A stretch of DNA of 47,242 bases from DATAMF01 sp964472565. GTDB taxonomy: Bacteria > Chloroflexota > Anaerolineae > Aggregatilineales > Aggregatilineaceae. This document shows positions 26,237-34,010 of this stretch, piece after piece. The translations under genes and the position numbers were made by a program. The stretch covers positions 1-47,242 of the forward strand of contig CAYYNB010000024.1 of assembly GCA_964472565.1 (NCBI GenBank), in the 5' to 3' direction. The stretch's first letter is position 1. Each line of letters opens with the position of its first letter. The notes below the pieces were generated by a model. It worked only from the letters and a program-made list of their open reading frames with translations, ran no database searches and was not told where the DNA came from.

Positions 26237-27244
26237 ATGCCCACATTAGAAGATGTAGCCAAGCGGGCGGGGGTTTCCACCGCCACTGTCTCCAAAGTGC
26301 TTTCCAATACCCCTTATTTCACAGCGGAAACGCGTGATAAGGTAATGAAAGCCGTCCGCGAACTCGGCTATATCCCTAATCTGGCGGCGCGCGCCCTCGC
26401 TGCCGGGCGGACTCACATCGTCGCTGTCGTGTTCCCCTTCGTTTACGAACCCATTTTTACCGACCCGCTCATCATGAGCGTTCTTCAGGGTGTCGAAGCG
26501 GTTTGCTCCCAGCACGGTTACAACATGCTGCTGAGTACTCCCCGCCTCTCCGAAAACGGAGCCGACGAACACTATCGCAGCCTCGTTCAAAGCGGTTATC
26601 TCGACGGGGTAATTGCTATCGACAACCACCCGCACGTTTCAGCGTTGGAACTGGTCCACCAAAAAGGCACGCCGGGCGTCGCCATCGGCTATCACCCGAC
26701 TGAGTTTTATGTCCGCAGCCAGGATGTGGGCGGCGCAATCCAGTTGATGGAACATGTGTTGGAATTGGGACACCAGCATATCGGCGTCATTACCGTTCCC
26801 GAACATATGCATCCTTCGGTTTACCATCGCATGGAAGGATTACGCAGTTCAGCCGCTGCTTATGGCTGTTATACCCTGCCGGAAAGTGATGGCGACTTCT
26901 CGATGGCCAGTGGCGCACAGGCCGCCGGTCAGTTGCTCACCGAACACCCCGAACTCACTGCTTTAGTGTGTCTCAATGACCGTATGGCCATGGGCGCTAT
27001 CCAACAGGCCCGCGCAATGGGGCGCAGCGTGCCCGCCGATCTGACAATTGTCGGTTATGACGATATTCCGATGGCGGCAACTTTTGCCCCTCCCCTTACA
27101 ACCGTTAACCAGCAAGCGCCCGAATTAGGACGTGCTGCGGCGCAGATGCTGTTTGATGTCATTAACGGTAATCGTCCTGAGCCGGTTGAGCTGCCCACCC
27201 ATCTGGTCATTCGCCAGTCGTCGGCAGCGCCCGGCACTGTTTAA
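26237..27244 (+). CDS. LacI-family transcriptional regulator
   Basis: The product is 335 aa. The N-terminal helix-turn-helix is TLEDVAKRAGVSTATVSKVL (residues 3-22), followed by the hinge helix NLAARALAAG and a periplasmic-binding-protein-like sensor domain (residues ~60-330) with VVGYDDIPMA-type sequence (IVGYDDIPMAATFAPPLTTV). It is expected to repress its own gene and the downstream transporter and glycosidase genes until a sugar binds. Two palindromes 35 bp and more upstream fit LacI operators. The ligand is unknown; the neighbours suggest a galactoside. Confidence 0.93.
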   Translation: MPTLEDVAKRAGVSTATVSKVLSNTPYFTAETRDKVMKAVRELGYIPNLAARALAAGRTHIVAVVFPFVYEPIFTDPLIMSVLQGVEAVCSQHGYNMLLSTPRLSENGADEHYRSLVQSGYLDGVIAIDNHPHVSALELVHQKGTPGVAIGYHPTEFYVRSQDVGGAIQLMEHVLELGHQHIGVITVPEHMHPSVYHRMEGLRSSAAAYGCYTLPESDGDFSMASGAQAAGQLLTEHPELTALVCLNDRMAMGAIQQARAMGRSVPADLTIVGYDDIPMAATFAPPLTTVNQQAPELGRAAAQMLFDVINGNRPEPVELPTHLVIRQSSAAPGTV

Positions 27245-27329
27245 GGAGGGTAATCCAGAGAATTTTGTATTGAGATGCCATCACCGACTGTCACCACCGA
27301 AAAGCTAGTTTCAAGGAGAAAAAACTAAA
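27245..27329 (+). other. Gap between regulator and transporter genes
   Basis: This 85-bp gap holds an AAGGAG ribosome site about 10 nt before the binding-protein ATG. I see no convincing promoter, operator palindrome or terminator in it, so the transporter genes may be read from the promoter at 26112 together with the regulator. Confidence 0.4.
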
Positions 27330-28607
27330 ATGTTCAAGCGTCTTTTTGTGGTTGTTCTTTTGGCAGCGTTAGTTCTTCCCGTGCTGCCAACCAGTGCCCA
27401 GGATGAAATTACACTGCGTTGGCGTACCCGTCCCGACAATCAGGCGGAAATCGATGTCTATCAGGCGGCAAGCGATGAAATCGACGCGGCCTGGGATGGC
27501 GTCACGCTCCAGTACGAACCGGGTGGTTCGGAAACCGCCGGTTATCAGGACACCCTGATCACCGAAATCACTGCGGGGACCGCGCCCGATGTCTTCTGGA
27601 TTCCCGGCACGGATGTGGCTCGTTTCGCCAAGCTCGGCCTGATCCTGAATCTATCCGAGATGGCGGCTGCCGATGCTGATTTCGATATAAACGCCTTCTA
27701 TCCGCAGCAGGTCGAACAGCTCACCTACTCACCGGATGATTCAGCCGTTCTGTGGGGCCTGCCCCGTGATGCATCGGCTTTCGTCATCTTCTATAACAAA
27801 GACCTGTTTGACGCCGCTGGCCTCGATTATCCCGGTATGGGCGAAAGCTGGACCTGGGATGACTTCCGCGCTGCCGCCGAAGCGATCACGGCTCTGGGCG
27901 CAGAAACCAAAGGCTTCGGCATGAATGCCTGGTGGGCAAACTGGGGCTACTTCGTGAATGCGGCGGGTTCCAGCTTCTTCAACGAAGATCGGACCGCTTG
28001 CGGCCTCGGCAACGAAGCAACAGTCGAAGCGCTCACCTTTGCCCAGGCCCTCTATCTGGATGGACTGGCTGTGCCCTGGGGCGAAGACTCCGAACCCGGA
28101 TTTGTAGCGGGTAATGTCGGCATGTTTGTCAATGGTCGTTGGGGAACCCCCAATCTGATCGCCAACGCAACCTTTAACTGGGATGCCGCCGAACTACCTG
28201 CTGGCCCTGCGGGTCAGAGCAACTGGCTGTTCTGGGGTGCCTATGTCGTGAATGCCAACACCGAACATCCGCAGGAAGCCTGGGAACTGGCGAAGAAGCT
28301 CACCAGTGCGGACATCCAGGGCAAGGTAGCCGCCCTCGGCGCGAACATCCCCAGCCGCGCCTACAGTGATCAGGCTGCGATTGACGCCTTCCTGGCGACC
28401 TTCGATGGCAAAGTGAACAACCAGGCCTGGTTGAATGGCTTGAACTATGGCGTGGCTGAAGCGCCGCTGTGGGCAGGCGATTGGTCAGAAATTGATCGCG
28501 TGTACGGCGAAGAGATCAACAAAGTTCTCAAGGGCGAAGAAACACCCCAGGAATTCGCTGATACCATCTGCGACAAAGTTTCCGGCTACTTCGAGGCTGC
28601 TCAGTAA
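27330..28607 (+). CDS. Sugar ABC transporter solute-binding protein
   Basis: The product is 425 aa, of the extracellular solute-binding family 1 (MalE/UgpB type). The signal peptide is MFKRLFVVVLLAALVLPVLP with cleavage near TSAQD. No lipobox cysteine follows, so membrane attachment is not through a lipid. Family features are TAGTAPDVFWIPG (ligand-lobe signature), a central FYNKDLFDAAGLDYP and NGRWGTPNLI. It captures a mono- or oligosaccharide for the permeases that follow. A 10-bp hairpin after the gene could keep its mRNA level above that of the permeases. Confidence 0.93.
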   Translation: MFKRLFVVVLLAALVLPVLPTSAQDEITLRWRTRPDNQAEIDVYQAASDEIDAAWDGVTLQYEPGGSETAGYQDTLITEITAGTAPDVFWIPGTDVARFAKLGLILNLSEMAAADADFDINAFYPQQVEQLTYSPDDSAVLWGLPRDASAFVIFYNKDLFDAAGLDYPGMGESWTWDDFRAAAEAITALGAETKGFGMNAWWANWGYFVNAAGSSFFNEDRTACGLGNEATVEALTFAQALYLDGLAVPWGEDSEPGFVAGNVGMFVNGRWGTPNLIANATFNWDAAELPAGPAGQSNWLFWGAYVVNANTEHPQEAWELAKKLTSADIQGKVAALGANIPSRAYSDQAAIDAFLATFDGKVNNQAWLNGLNYGVAEAPLWAGDWSEIDRVYGEEINKVLKGEETPQEFADTICDKVSGYFEAAQ

Positions 28608-28627
28608 TTCCTTCTCATGACTCATCA

Positions 28628-28662
28628 GAGGGAGATCAATCCCGATCTCCCTCACCCCTTTT
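28628..28662 (+). terminator. Hairpin after the binding-protein gene, likely partial terminator
   Basis: GAGGGAGATC (28628-28637) pairs perfectly with GATCTCCCTC (28644-28653) across a 6-nt loop, followed by ACCCCTTTT. It lies between the binding-protein and permease genes, where such hairpins commonly protect the upstream mRNA or cause partial termination. Confidence 0.6.
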
Positions 28663-28696
28663 CCCGCCCGACAACCAATTGGGGAGATTCTTAACG

Positions 28697-30724
28697 ATGT
28701 CTGATGTACATCCTCAAAGCAAGGTGAGGCAGGCTGGCCCGCCCTCAATTGTAACCGCCGCAATTGTCTGGCATGCCGTACTGGTGGTGTTGAGTATCCT
28801 GGTTGCCCTCTCGATTTTCCAGATGGACAAGTTCCCGAACAAAAATGATGATCTGGGCAATGCGGTCCAGGGTTTTGTCGGGTTTGTCGCTTTACTCCCG
28901 GCGGTGATTGCCGTGTGGGGTTCTATTCTCATGCTGCGCCGCCACTCGTTGGGACGTATGCTCGCGCTGGCACTCAATTATGTCATGTTTGTGCTGGGCA
29001 TCTTTTATCTGCTGCATTTGTGGGGTTTTTTCGTCGGTTTTGATGATATTGCCAATGCACTGCACGAAAATCGTACCTGGTTAATCGGTTTTGCGTTCGC
29101 CTATCTCGCTTTCCGCCTCGCCGGACGCATCCCGGAAAAGTCACCATGGCGCGGCCCAATTGAAATGGCCGCCGTCGGTTTTTCCATGCTCACTGTGATC
29201 GTGCTGCTCTGGACCGGAGATGCAGTCAAAGGCGTCGAGCATATTCTCAAAACCTACGCCGAACCGCGCACCATTTTGACTACCTTCGCTATTCTTGTCT
29301 CCGCCCTGATCGCCTATTCGCTGCTCAAATTAGGCCGCTATTTTGGTGAAACGCCCGAACAACGTGTGGCGTGGCAGGGCTGGCTGATGCTCTCCCCCAA
29401 TATTATCGGCTTTGCGATCTTTTTTGCCGGGCCTTTACTGCTCTCCTTCTATATCAGCTTTACCAAAAGCGTGCCCGGTAGTACACCGGATTTTGTGGGA
29501 CTGAGTAACTATCGAAATATTCTTTCGATTGAATTTAAAATCCAGAGTGATCTGCGTGATGTAAATACGAGTGTCGTCCTACGCGATCCCAATGGCAACG
29601 AACTGGCCGCCAACGATGACGCCGAGGGCAATCCCGCCCTCTCGCGCATTGAAGAATTCACGCTACCTGCAACCGGCCTCTATACCGTCCAGGCCCAGGC
29701 GGGCGAGACAGGCCGCACCACCGGGCCTTACAGTCTGGCGATTGCCCAGGTATCAGCGGGCGCGGGCGAAGTGCCTCCCCCCGAAAAGCTTCCACTCGAA
29801 TACGGCAAAACCGTCACGGGGGAACTCAAAAATCAAGCCGGGGCCGATTGGCAGTTCTACGGCACCGCGGGCGACGTGGTGACGATTACCATGCGTGGCA
29901 AAGTGTATCCCAGTTCGGTATTGGATTCCGGTTACAACGAACTAGACCATTTCACGGTTGGCTCCAAACGGCTGGTGATCGGGGCCAGGGAAACGCTGTT
30001 CTGGCAGAGTCTGCGCAACACGCTTCTTTTCTGTTTGCTGTTGGTGCCTCTAAGCATTATCCCGGCGCTGGCCCTGGCGATCCTCTTAAACTCCAAAATT
30101 CCGGGCATGCACTTCTTCCGGGCGGTATACTTCTTGCCCTCAGTGGCCGCCGTCGTGGGGACCGCCATGATCTGGCGTCAGCTATACGACTCGCGCGGTT
30201 TTATCAATTTTGGGTTGGCCGAAATCACCCAGTTTATCAACAGTCTATTGGGTACCAGCATCGCGGACCCTGAAATCCGCTGGCTGACCAATCCCAGCCT
30301 GATCCTGTTTTCGGTGGTGCTGCTCGCCACATGGCAGGCCATTGGTTTTAACACCGTGCTGTTTCTGGCCGGGTTGCAGGGTGTCCCGCGTGAACTTTAC
30401 GAGGCAGCGTATGTAGATGGCGCAAACCGTTGGAAGCAGTTTCTCAATGTGACGCTCCCCCTGTTGGCTCCGACTACCTTTTTCGTCATCGTCACAACCA
30501 TTATCACCGGTCTGCAAGTGTTTGCTGAACCCTATGCCTTGCTGTCTGAAACCGATCCCATCCCGATTGAAGGCACGACCTCCGTTTATTACCTCTACCG
30601 GAAGAGCTTCAAGAGCTTCGAGTTTGGCTATGGATCATCCGTCGCGTGGATCATCTTCGCCCTGATTTTCGCCGTTACCCTGATCCAGTTCCGGTTTACA
30701 CGAGCCAAGGCTTACGAGGATTAA
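28697..30724 (+). CDS. Sugar ABC permease (MalF/UgpA type) with extra domains
   Basis: The product is 675 aa, more than twice the usual ~300. Residues 1-225 are an added membrane domain with about six helices. The permease core begins near GWLMLSPNIIGFAIFFAGPL (229-248) and ends at 675; its ATPase-contact EAA motif is YEAAYVDGANRWKQFLNVTL (568-587). Between NYRNILS (271-277) and FWQSLRNTLL (435-444), where most family members have about 10 residues, lie ~150 residues. These resemble pre-peptidase C-terminal (PPC) beta domains (VVLRDPNGNELA, FTLPATGLYTVQA, then VTGELKNQAGADWQFYGTAG). The insert should face outside. ATG 28697 was chosen because GGGGAG lies 10 nt upstream. No ATPase gene is present in the locus. 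Confidence 0.9.
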   Translation: MSDVHPQSKVRQAGPPSIVTAAIVWHAVLVVLSILVALSIFQMDKFPNKNDDLGNAVQGFVGFVALLPAVIAVWGSILMLRRHSLGRMLALALNYVMFVLGIFYLLHLWGFFVGFDDIANALHENRTWLIGFAFAYLAFRLAGRIPEKSPWRGPIEMAAVGFSMLTVIVLLWTGDAVKGVEHILKTYAEPRTILTTFAILVSALIAYSLLKLGRYFGETPEQRVAWQGWLMLSPNIIGFAIFFAGPLLLSFYISFTKSVPGSTPDFVGLSNYRNILSIEFKIQSDLRDVNTSVVLRDPNGNELAANDDAEGNPALSRIEEFTLPATGLYTVQAQAGETGRTTGPYSLAIAQVSAGAGEVPPPEKLPLEYGKTVTGELKNQAGADWQFYGTAGDVVTITMRGKVYPSSVLDSGYNELDHFTVGSKRLVIGARETLFWQSLRNTLLFCLLLVPLSIIPALALAILLNSKIPGMHFFRAVYFLPSVAAVVGTAMIWRQLYDSRGFINFGLAEITQFINSLLGTSIADPEIRWLTNPSLILFSVVLLATWQAIGFNTVLFLAGLQGVPRELYEAAYVDGANRWKQFLNVTLPLLAPTTFFVIVTTIITGLQVFAEPYALLSETDPIPIEGTTSVYYLYRKSFKSFEFGYGSSVAWIIFALIFAVTLIQFRFTRAKAYED

Positions 30725-30730
30725 AGCGCC

Positions 30731-32014
30731 ATGACGAATAACCGCCGCTTGATTCAACTGTGGACGCTCCGGGGCATCATCTATGTGGTGCTGGTTGCCT
30801 GCGCGTTGTTGATGCTGTTCCCGTTTATATATATGCTTTTTACGTCGCTCAAAACCTCAGACGATGTCTATAATGTGCCGCCGCGCCTGCTGCCGAACAA
30901 ACCCTTAAGCGTGATGTACAACGGGGCCGAAGTACCGCTCTACCGCGCAACCATCAACGGCCAGGCAATCGATGTGGTGTCCACCGAAGAAAAAGTAACG
31001 GGTGGGCGCTTCACCACCATGGATAAAGTCGATGTGGATAAGCCTACTGGAAGCGCCAGCCTGCTCGATCTGCCCCTGGAGAATAACCCCGATCTCAAAG
31101 CTACTGGGCGGGTCGAAACGCAGATTAACAGTAAGGGCGAGGCTAAAGAATTTCCGATCTACGAAGTCACCTACAACGGCCAAACACGCGACTTGGTGCT
31201 GGCCTTCACCCCGAAGCTGAATAAATTCGTTGATCCCAAAGACCCGGAAAATGTCGAACGTCAGACCTATGCGCTTCTCTCTGAATTTGCGGCCCCGCCC
31301 GAAGAGAATCCGCTCAACCGCGCTGAGAAAGTTGAGTATCAGTGGAAAAACTACGAAGCGATCTTCTCCCTGCGTAACCTGGATCGTTCGCTGCTCAACA
31401 CCTCCTTTGTCACATTAGGTGTAGTGCTGGGGCAGATTGTGACCTCGATTTTTGGCGGTTATGCCTTCTCGCGTATTCCGTTTAAAGGCCGCAACACATT
31501 GTTTATTGCCTATCTCGGCTCGATCATGATCCCGTTCGCGGTGCTGATCGTCCCCATGTACCGCCTGATGGTCGTGCTCGGTTGGCAGAACCGGCTGGTG
31601 TCGCTCATCGTGCCCTGGATATTTACCGCCTACGGCACCTTCATGATGCGCCAGTTTTTCATGACCATCCCCAAAGAGATCGAAGAAGCGGCCCTGCTTG
31701 ATGGATGCAGCCGTTTTCGTATCCTGTGGCGCATTTTTGTTCCCTTAAGCACCCCTGCGATTGCCACTCAGGTCATTTTCACTTTCCTCTATGCCTGGAA
31801 CAGTTTCCTCTGGCCGTTTATCATCATTAATCTGGGCAATAAACAGGATTACGTGCTGACATTATCCCTGATCGAATTGGGTAATGTCTACCGCACGGAA
31901 CCCAATCTCGTCATGACCGGGGCTGCTGTGACCATTCTGCCGCCGATGATTATTTTCATCCTCGCCCAGAAATATTTTATCGAAGGCATTGCAACATCGG
32001 GCCTGAAGGGTTAG
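30731..32014 (+). CDS. Sugar ABC permease (MalG/UgpE type) with large outer loop
   Basis: The product is 427 aa, against about 280 usually. It has a first membrane helix (residues ~15-38) and then SLKTSDDVYNVPPRLLP (39-55), which in relatives leads directly to the NYxxLF segment. Here NYEAIF appears only at 207-212, so ~150 residues are inserted, with repeated beta-type sequence (YRATINGQAIDVVS and YEVTYNGQTRDLVL). Five more helices follow. The EAA motif is IEEAALLDGCSRFRILWRIF (317-336). It starts 6 nt after the first permease gene and certainly pairs with it. Confidence 0.92.
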   Translation: MTNNRRLIQLWTLRGIIYVVLVACALLMLFPFIYMLFTSLKTSDDVYNVPPRLLPNKPLSVMYNGAEVPLYRATINGQAIDVVSTEEKVTGGRFTTMDKVDVDKPTGSASLLDLPLENNPDLKATGRVETQINSKGEAKEFPIYEVTYNGQTRDLVLAFTPKLNKFVDPKDPENVERQTYALLSEFAAPPEENPLNRAEKVEYQWKNYEAIFSLRNLDRSLLNTSFVTLGVVLGQIVTSIFGGYAFSRIPFKGRNTLFIAYLGSIMIPFAVLIVPMYRLMVVLGWQNRLVSLIVPWIFTAYGTFMMRQFFMTIPKEIEEAALLDGCSRFRILWRIFVPLSTPAIATQVIFTFLYAWNSFLWPFIIINLGNKQDYVLTLSLIELGNVYRTEPNLVMTGAAVTILPPMIIFILAQKYFIEGIATSGLKG

Positions 32015-32031
32015 CCTACTACGTCGCCAAA

Positions 32032-32052
32032 AAGCCTGCCCCATGCAGGCTT
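32032..32052 (+). other. Stem-loop between permease and beta-galactosidase genes
   Basis: AAGCCTGC (32032-32039) pairs perfectly with GCAGGCTT (32045-32052) across a 5-nt loop. The following CTC is not a T-tract, so partial termination or mRNA stabilisation is more likely than a full stop. An alternative glycosidase start at 32043 lies inside this hairpin and has no ribosome site, which argues against it. Confidence 0.55.
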
Positions 32053-32084
32053 CTCACTACCCCAAGGAAGAAAGGGATTTACTC

Positions 32085-34010
32085 ATGCCGCCTTTAACAG
32101 GATGCGCATACTATCCAGAACACTGGCCTGTCGCTCAATGGGCCGCAGATGCTAAACAACTGCGCGAGGCCGGGCTAAGTGTGGTCCGTCTTGGCGAATT
32201 TGCCTGGGATAAAATGGAGCCTCAGCCGGGACAGTATTCCTTCGATTGGCTCGATCACGCTGTTGATATACTCTCCCAGGCGGGTCTGAAAATTGTGATG
32301 TGTACCCCCACCGCGACACCGCCCCCCTGGCTGCTGCACCAGTACCCGGAAATTCGCCGGGTCGGGATCGACGGGGTGCGCGTCAGCACCGCGTCGCGCC
32401 GCGTGATCTGTGGCAGCACTGCGCCTTACCGCGCCGCCGCCCGGTCCATCGTGGATACGATCACGCGTCATTACGGGCACCATCCCGCCGTGATCGGCTG
32501 GCAGGTGGATAACGAGTTCGGAGTCGGCGAGACAACCCGCTGCTATTGCGACTCGTGCCGTGTGCGTTTTCAGGAATGGTTAGCCGAACGTTACGGTTCG
32601 CTGGACATCCTCAATCAAGCATGGGGAACGCAGTTCTGGGGCACGACCTTCACCGATTGGACTCAGATTCCGGTTCCCGGAATCACCACCGAACCTCAAA
32701 ATCCATCGCTGCGCCTCGACTATCGCCGCTTCTCGTCCGACAACTGGGTTACTTTCCAGCAGATGCAGATCGATCTGCTGCGCACCAATGCCCCCCAGCA
32801 CTGGATCACCCACAATTTTATGATCCGCCACTGGTCTCTGGACTACTGGAAACTCGCCCAGGCTCTCGATGTTGTATCCTACGACAACTACCCGCACGGG
32901 CTGAACGATCCCGCCGAAGTCTCGATGAATCTGGACCTGATGCGCTCGCTCAAAAAACGTTCATTTTGGGTCATCGAGCAGCAGCCGGGGCGTGTCAACT
33001 GGCACCCTTATAATCCATCGGTTCCCCCCGGCCAGGTCCGCGTCTGGACACATCAGGCCTATGCCGCCGGAGCGAGTGCGGTGGTTTATTTCCGCGAACG
33101 CGCCGCGCGTATCGGCCAGGAACAGTATCACACCGGCCTGTTTAAGTGGGACGGTACACCCGATCAGGCGTACTACGAAGCGCAGCAGGTCGCGCGCGAT
33201 CTGGCATCGCTGCCCGATCTTGCTCGCCCATCGGCCCAAGTCGGCATCATTTTTGACTATAATGATCTGTGGTCGATTGAACTGGAACCGATGACCCAGG
33301 AATTCAGCTATTGGAATTGGGTCCGCCAGATTTATACGGCCTTCTGGCAGTCCAATATTCCGGTGGACTTTCTGCCCCGCGAAGCTGATCTAACAGGCTG
33401 CGACACGGTGATCGTTCCCGCTGCCATCCTGATCCATCCCGGTGAAGTGGAACGCTGGCGCGCCTGGGTGGAGCAGGGCGGACGCCTCATCGTGACCTTC
33501 CGCTCCGGTGTCCGCGAACTGAGCAATATCGCCACTGCTGAAACGCTGCCCGGCGGCGGCCTCAGTGATCTGATCGGTGCGCACGTCAGCCAGTTTGCAT
33601 CGGTCCCCCCGGCCACGTATACGGCATGGCCGGATCACCGCCCTGGATCGCAGATTAGCGCGGGCGCGGAATCCGTGTTTAATTATCATATCTGGGCCGA
33701 GACGCTTACTCCCACCACGGCCAACACCCTTTATCACTACAGTGATGGTTTGAACGCCGGAGAAGTCGCGGTCACTCAGCATCGGGTGGGAAAGGGTGAG
33801 GTCATTTATCTGGGCTGCTGGGTCGAAGATTTTGCCCGATTCGCCGCCGCCCAGGGCTGGATCACAGCGGCCCCCGCGCCGGTTCAGATCACAACCTTAC
33901 AGGATGCGGCGGGTTCATCCTGGCAGTTATCCATCAATCACAGCCTTCACCCCGCCGGAAACCTGGGGGGCTATGGTGTTTCCTACGAAAAGTTGAGCGA
34001 CAATGATTAA
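32085..34010 (+). CDS. GH42 beta-galactosidase
   Basis: The product is 641 aa. GH42 enzymes release galactose from beta-galactosides. The TIM barrel has YYPEHWP near the start, acid/base E144 in QVDNEFG and nucleophile E298 in FWVIEQQPG. C109, C153, C155 and C158 form the zinc cluster seen in many GH42 enzymes. The trimerisation domain (IIFDYNDLWSIELEP onward) and a short C-terminal beta domain follow. There is no signal peptide, so it acts in the cytoplasm on imported sugar. The ATG at 32085 follows AAAGGG by 8 nt. The end overlaps the next gene by 8 nt, so the two are coupled. Confidence 0.93.
   Translation: MPPLTGCAYYPEHWPVAQWAADAKQLREAGLSVVRLGEFAWDKMEPQPGQYSFDWLDHAVDILSQAGLKIVMCTPTATPPPWLLHQYPEIRRVGIDGVRVSTASRRVICGSTAPYRAAARSIVDTITRHYGHHPAVIGWQVDNEFGVGETTRCYCDSCRVRFQEWLAERYGSLDILNQAWGTQFWGTTFTDWTQIPVPGITTEPQNPSLRLDYRRFSSDNWVTFQQMQIDLLRTNAPQHWITHNFMIRHWSLDYWKLAQALDVVSYDNYPHGLNDPAEVSMNLDLMRSLKKRSFWVIEQQPGRVNWHPYNPSVPPGQVRVWTHQAYAAGASAVVYFRERAARIGQEQYHTGLFKWDGTPDQAYYEAQQVARDLASLPDLARPSAQVGIIFDYNDLWSIELEPMTQEFSYWNWVRQIYTAFWQSNIPVDFLPREADLTGCDTVIVPAAILIHPGEVERWRAWVEQGGRLIVTFRSGVRELSNIATAETLPGGGLSDLIGAHVSQFASVPPATYTAWPDHRPGSQISAGAESVFNYHIWAETLTPTTANTLYHYSDGLNAGEVAVTQHRVGKGEVIYLGCWVEDFARFAAAQGWITAAPAPVQITTLQDAAGSSWQLSINHSLHPAGNLGGYGVSYEKLSDND

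Noticed and set aside
32043..32084. Longer GH42 start at 32043
   Set aside because: It lies within a hairpin (32032-32052), has no ribosome site, and adds residues not found in GH42 proteins.
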